Positions 60,857 to 64,000 of a stretch of 64,000 nucleotides of DNA are shown here, in pieces (the first letter of the stretch is position 1; each line of letters begins with the position of its first letter). The position numbers and the translations under genes were made by a program. Source of the DNA: CAYSPT01 sp964432985 (GTDB taxonomy: Bacteria > Muiribacteriota > CAYSPT01); NCBI GenBank assembly GCA_964432985.1, contig CAYSPT010000003.1:74103-138102 (forward strand), read 5' to 3'. The notes beneath the pieces were generated by a model. That model ran no database searches, had not been told where the DNA came from, and saw nothing but the letters and a program-made list of their open reading frames with translations.

Positions 60857-62515
60857 TCATTCTTCTCGTTTATGGCTGCTACTCCCAACATCTTGCCCAT
60901 CATCGTTCTGTGCAGGCGTAGCAGCTCTCAAACTTTCTATTAGGTTTACCGGATTGACTATGTTCTCAAGCGTATAGCGCTTTCCTTCGTGATCGAAGGT
61001 GGTGTAGTCTCCGGTTTCGAGGGCCGTTTCCCAAAATATATCCGGCGTGATGTCGGGCTTGACCTGGCAGGCCAGCACGTAGAGGCCGGCGATGTAGGGG
61101 ATGGACCAACTCCACCCACCGTCCCGGTAAAAAACGTAATCCCGCTCCCCGGTGGGCGCGGCGATGCAGCGCGAGTCCATGGGAACCATCAGGGTGGGAT
61201 TAAGCCGCTTGCGTTTGAAGTTCTGCGTATGCATATGTTTGTAGAAGTTGTCTGCCCACCACAAACCCGGTCGGTACGACGCGACCGTATCAGGATCGGC
61301 CAGAGGGTGCCGTCCGAGTCCGTGGAACCGGAATCCGTAGGTTTCAAAAAGAGAAGAAGAAACGACAAAAATGTTTTCCTGTTTAGCTTTCTCAACGGAC
61401 CGCTGTACATCCAAGTATCCTTGCTGAAAGAGCCAGTCCCATCCCACCGACATGGATATGACCCTGATACGGCGTTCTTCGGGAAGGTCCCTGTTTATCT
61501 CCAGCACCCTGTCGATGGCTCTGGCCAGCCAGCTCATTTCCCAGATGGTCTCGCCGTGTCCTCGGGAACTGAGATGTGTTTCGGCAATATAGTACAGGGT
61601 TGCCTCCGGGGCCACCCCGACGGTTTTTCCCACGGCGATGGAGGCCACCGCCGGTCCGTGCATCTGTGCCCTGGGAGAAAAGCAATGCAGCTCTTCGTAG
61701 CATGCTAAGCGGTCACGGTACTCCACGTGGTCCACCAGCAGCGCCTGATCGATGATGGCGATTGAAATACCCTTACCCGTTATTCCCTGCCGATGAAGAT
61801 CCCGCAGGCCGAGGCCCGGGTTTTTGCCGAGCTCCATTATCGTTGCCGGATCGAACGTATCAGGCAGCGCCTTGGGCCAGCGCGTGGAAGAATCGAAATC
61901 GGAATGTAACAGATCTTCGGCCCGGCCAGCGAGATCGAGAGCATTCAGATCGTATCCTTTCAGGTCGACTTCCGTGTTGGTGTAGACGGACGGATCATAG
62001 GAAGGGACGCTATCGAGCGGCCCTTTGAACCCATCCTGGGAGAGGGGTTTTCGTCCGATGACGGATTCCGTCCACGGCTTTCCCACGGTATCCAGGCGGA
62101 AAAACAGGTAATCCTGCGTGCCGGTCCGCTGCCCGGGGTCGCTGGGCAGGAAGTATAATCCGGCGATGTGTATCCCTCGTGTTTTCTCCAGAGGGACCTG
62201 GAACGTAAACGAGCTCCAGCCCCGGCGGATAGGCCTGTCTTGAAAGTTAATCTGCAGGCGGTGATCGGCATAAATGTCGTAAAAAGCGAGCATCCGGTCC
62301 TGATCGCTGAAACACACCAGGGTGAATTCAAAGGCGTCGTCAAGTTTTTTCCCAAGCAGTCGATGGACATTGAATCCTTTGCTCTCGATCTGGTTTTGAA
62401 ACGCGATGGCATCCCTGTACTGCTGGAGTGCTGTGCGGACCGTAATGGATAAGATGGAAATCACCACCGCTGCTGCCACGGCGATACATATCGTCTGAAA
62501 AATTGTTTTCCTCAT
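60857..62515 (-). CDS. Membrane-anchored atypical subtilisin-like (S8) protease
   Basis: A 552-residue protein with an N-terminal membrane anchor (about 5-30), a beta-rich domain of about 200 residues and an S8 domain (about 240-535). Catalytic residues: Asp256 (IAIIDQALLVDH), His286 (QMHGPAVASIAVG) and Ser469 (GGWSWSIPYIAG in place of GTSMAAP). The oxyanion-hole Asn is not obvious: VVSSSLFET replaces the usual AAGN. So activity or specificity may be altered. It is the first gene of a probable operon with the DHH-like gene. Confidence 0.8.
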   Translation of the reverse strand: MRKTIFQTICIAVAAAVVISILSITVRTALQQYRDAIAFQNQIESKGFNVHRLLGKKLDDAFEFTLVCFSDQDRMLAFYDIYADHRLQINFQDRPIRRGWSSFTFQVPLEKTRGIHIAGLYFLPSDPGQRTGTQDYLFFRLDTVGKPWTESVIGRKPLSQDGFKGPLDSVPSYDPSVYTNTEVDLKGYDLNALDLAGRAEDLLHSDFDSSTRWPKALPDTFDPATIMELGKNPGLGLRDLHRQGITGKGISIAIIDQALLVDHVEYRDRLACYEELHCFSPRAQMHGPAVASIAVGKTVGVAPEATLYYIAETHLSSRGHGETIWEMSWLARAIDRVLEINRDLPEERRIRVISMSVGWDWLFQQGYLDVQRSVEKAKQENIFVVSSSLFETYGFRFHGLGRHPLADPDTVASYRPGLWWADNFYKHMHTQNFKRKRLNPTLMVPMDSRCIAAPTGERDYVFYRDGGWSWSIPYIAGLYVLACQVKPDITPDIFWETALETGDYTTFDHEGKRYTLENIVNPVNLIESLRAATPAQNDDGQDVGSSSHKREE

Positions 62516-62657
62516 GATGGAACCCTTACCCTGTCAAACCGACTGCTGTAATTTGCATTATAATAGAATGTAAGAAGAAACCCCCAGAAAGTCGGTTGCT
62601 TTCTGTCAAACTTGTGGAAAAGGCATACTTGACTTCTTTTTCACGGTTTCCGGAGAG

Positions 62658-63029
62658 ATGAGGAATCGAGGTGATCCGGTGGAGCACGATGGCGAAATCA
62701 TTACCGTGCATTACCGCGCCCGGGGCCGGGTCCAACGGATCATGTTCAGGCAGACAATGATCCGGGCTGCCTTGAAACGGGGACTTGAGGCCGGTGTCTC
62801 AAATAACCCGAGGCGGCGTGACATCGTTTACATCGCCTTGAAAGGAACCGCCGAACGCATTAAAGACATGGTAGAGTGGTTGACTTCCGGGAAGGATTTG
62901 AACAACTGGGGTTCGCGGGTGGATGCCCTCGAAGAGGAGCAAACCTCCCGGCTCCTGGATGATTACCAGGTAAACACCAATAACGTAAACGATTTCAACT
63001 GGAACCCGAACATCGTCATGTATTTATAA
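62658..63029 (+). CDS. Divergent acylphosphatase-like protein
   Basis: A 123-residue protein. ITVHYRARGRVQRIMFRQTMIRAAL matches the acylphosphatase beta1-helix1 region, with the catalytic Arg in MFRQ, and GLEAGVSNNPRRRDIVYIALKG matches the GWVRN region with the catalytic Asn. The canonical VQGVGFR is altered to VQRIMFR. Acylphosphatases hydrolyse acyl phosphates. The C-terminal 40 residues are extra. GTG 62679 is an alternative start. Confidence 0.65.
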   Translation: MRNRGDPVEHDGEIITVHYRARGRVQRIMFRQTMIRAALKRGLEAGVSNNPRRRDIVYIALKGTAERIKDMVEWLTSGKDLNNWGSRVDALEEEQTSRLLDDYQVNTNNVNDFNWNPNIVMYL

Positions 63030-63260
63030 TGAACCCAGGAAAAACTTTGCTTTTAACCTCCTCTTCAATTGACTGTGTTTTGCTATTTTTTGTGCTACCG
63101 AGTATTTGCTCACGGCCTTCATGTTATCTCAAGCAGGAAGTATTGGAAGTAGGAGGGTCAGGCTTGACTTTTGGATTTTAGCGGTTTACACTATCGCTTC
63201 ATTGCGCAAGGCGATACGAGGAACAATCATGAGCAACAATGACAGTAGCACCACAAAAGA
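63030..63260. other. AT-rich intergenic segment
   Basis: No gene or clear signal seen. Base composition falls here from the window average to clearly AT-rich, marking the boundary of the foreign-looking gene at the right edge. Confidence 0.5.
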
Positions 63261-64000
63261 ATGAAAATGAATAGCTCAATTCATAATTTAAACGCAGATA
63301 GAGGGCTTGGCCCGTTCAAGAAGTTTCTTTGGATCCTTTTGAATCAAATTAATAACAACTACTTTCCAAATAAATCAGAAGATTTATCTATGATGAGCTT
63401 TTGCCCTGAAATAGATGAAGAAGATTGGGAAAAAATCGAAAGTAAATCTTCACCATCCAGAGCACTCTCCGACCTATTCTGGCTCAAACTGGATTGGAAA
63501 GCTGTTAAATCAGAAATCGGAAGTATCAATATTTTCGATGCTGGAGCAGGAAAAGGAGGATATGCATTAAAACTCAATGATTTTGCAGAAGGCATTACTA
63601 CCTATTTTGGAGTGGACCTATCGAAACACGAGGAATGGGATAATCTTATACGCGATAATGAATTCATCACGCTAATGCAGCAAAACTCAAATGTCATATT
63701 GGATATTATTCCTTATGAAACTAATTTCTTCATGAGTCAATCTGCAATTGAGCACTTTGAACATGATTTGCTTTACTTCAAGCAAATACGAAGCTTTATT
63801 GACAAAAAAAATAGCAATACAATTCAAATTCACTTGTTTCCTTCTGCTGCTTGTTTAAAGCTTTTTAGATGGCACGGAGTCAGGCAATATACTCCACGAA
63901 CTGTTGCAACAATTGTACGGTTGTTTGATTCTCCAAACACCTATTCAGTACTTTTCAAAATTGGTGGAGAGAATTGTAATAACTTGCATTATCAGTTTAT
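63261..64000 (+). CDS. SAM-dependent methyltransferase (partial, cut by window end)
   Basis: At least 246 residues, open to the window end. ATG 63261; SINIFDAGAGKGGYAL (about 95-110) is a class I methyltransferase motif I, followed by FGVDLSKHEEW (motif II acid). The codon use is AT-rich (about 35% GC), unlike the rest of the window, and the gene may be part of a transferred surface-polysaccharide or similar island. Substrate unknown. Confidence 0.7.
   Translation, partial: MKMNSSIHNLNADRGLGPFKKFLWILLNQINNNYFPNKSEDLSMMSFCPEIDEEDWEKIESKSSPSRALSDLFWLKLDWKAVKSEIGSINIFDAGAGKGGYALKLNDFAEGITTYFGVDLSKHEEWDNLIRDNEFITLMQQNSNVILDIIPYETNFFMSQSAIEHFEHDLLYFKQIRSFIDKKNSNTIQIHLFPSAACLKLFRWHGVRQYTPRTVATIVRLFDSPNTYSVLFKIGGENCNNLHYQF

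Overview
The window is one bacterial scaffold of about 50-55% GC with a single 100-base assembly gap (14223-14322). It comes from a diderm, Gram-negative-type cell: YidC has the large periplasmic domain, and there is an AMIN-type amidase and a type IV pilus/competence gene set. It is not a typical proteobacterium. The signal recognition particle RNA is the large form with an Alu domain, remB sits between recF and gyrB, ribosome hibernation factor is the long form, and a tiny mS38/COX24-like ribosomal peptide is encoded beside rsmG. SecA carries an extra N-terminal insertion like that of FCB-group bacteria plus a cysteine-rich insertion. An uncultured candidate phylum is likely; I do not name one.

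Layout. (1) 1-7755, minus strand: secA (3' end cut by the window), ptsN, hpf, amiC, murJ and an RsbW-like kinase. (2) 7756-8203: an intergenic region with two copies of a DnaA-box triplet. (3) 8204-13985: a secreted TPR protein on plus, then rsmG, the mS38-like peptide, khpB, yidC, yidD, rnpA and rpmH on minus. (4) 13986-14472: a promoter region interrupted by the gap, with two copies of a 36-bp repeat that may be an insertion-sequence end. (5) 14473-27264, plus: two tandem HEAT-receiver-cyclic nucleotide-binding proteins, a probable oriC, dnaA, recF, dciA, remB, gyrB, gyrA, an FtsB-like gene and an oxidoreductase; dnaN is absent from its usual place. (6) 27261-32045, minus: a repeat protein, a DASS transporter, nadB and nadC. 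(7) 32318-39692, plus: two enzymes, three tRNA-Ser genes, tRNA-Arg(ACG) next to tadA, SRP RNA, dnaX-ybaB-recR and a glycosyltransferase.

(8) 39919-49825, plus: membrane proteins, a PilC/GspF protein and a competence cluster. The cluster has a ComEC whose metallo-beta-lactamase domain has lost its metal ligands, a ComEA-like protein with six helix-hairpin-helix modules, a separate intact metallo-beta-lactamase, and two adjacent membrane proteins that together look like a split, catalytically eroded Cas4-like nuclease. (9) 49875-56205, plus: a nucleoside-salvage operon (adenosine deaminase, MTA phosphorylase, two PfkB kinases, thymidine kinase, pyrimidine-nucleoside phosphorylase), then a pseudopilin. 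(10) 56904-62515, minus: a membrane-anchored atypical subtilase, a 1173-residue protein with DHH phosphoesterase motifs split by a long insertion and followed by three DHHA1-like modules, and two very small membrane proteins. (11) 62658-64000, plus: an acylphosphatase-like gene and an AT-rich, probably transferred methyltransferase cut by the window end.

A signal across the whole window is local tandem 'stutter': short units of 17-57 bp, each private to its locus, repeated two to four times inside genes or at their ends. Many units are small palindromes, and several begin at a stop codon.
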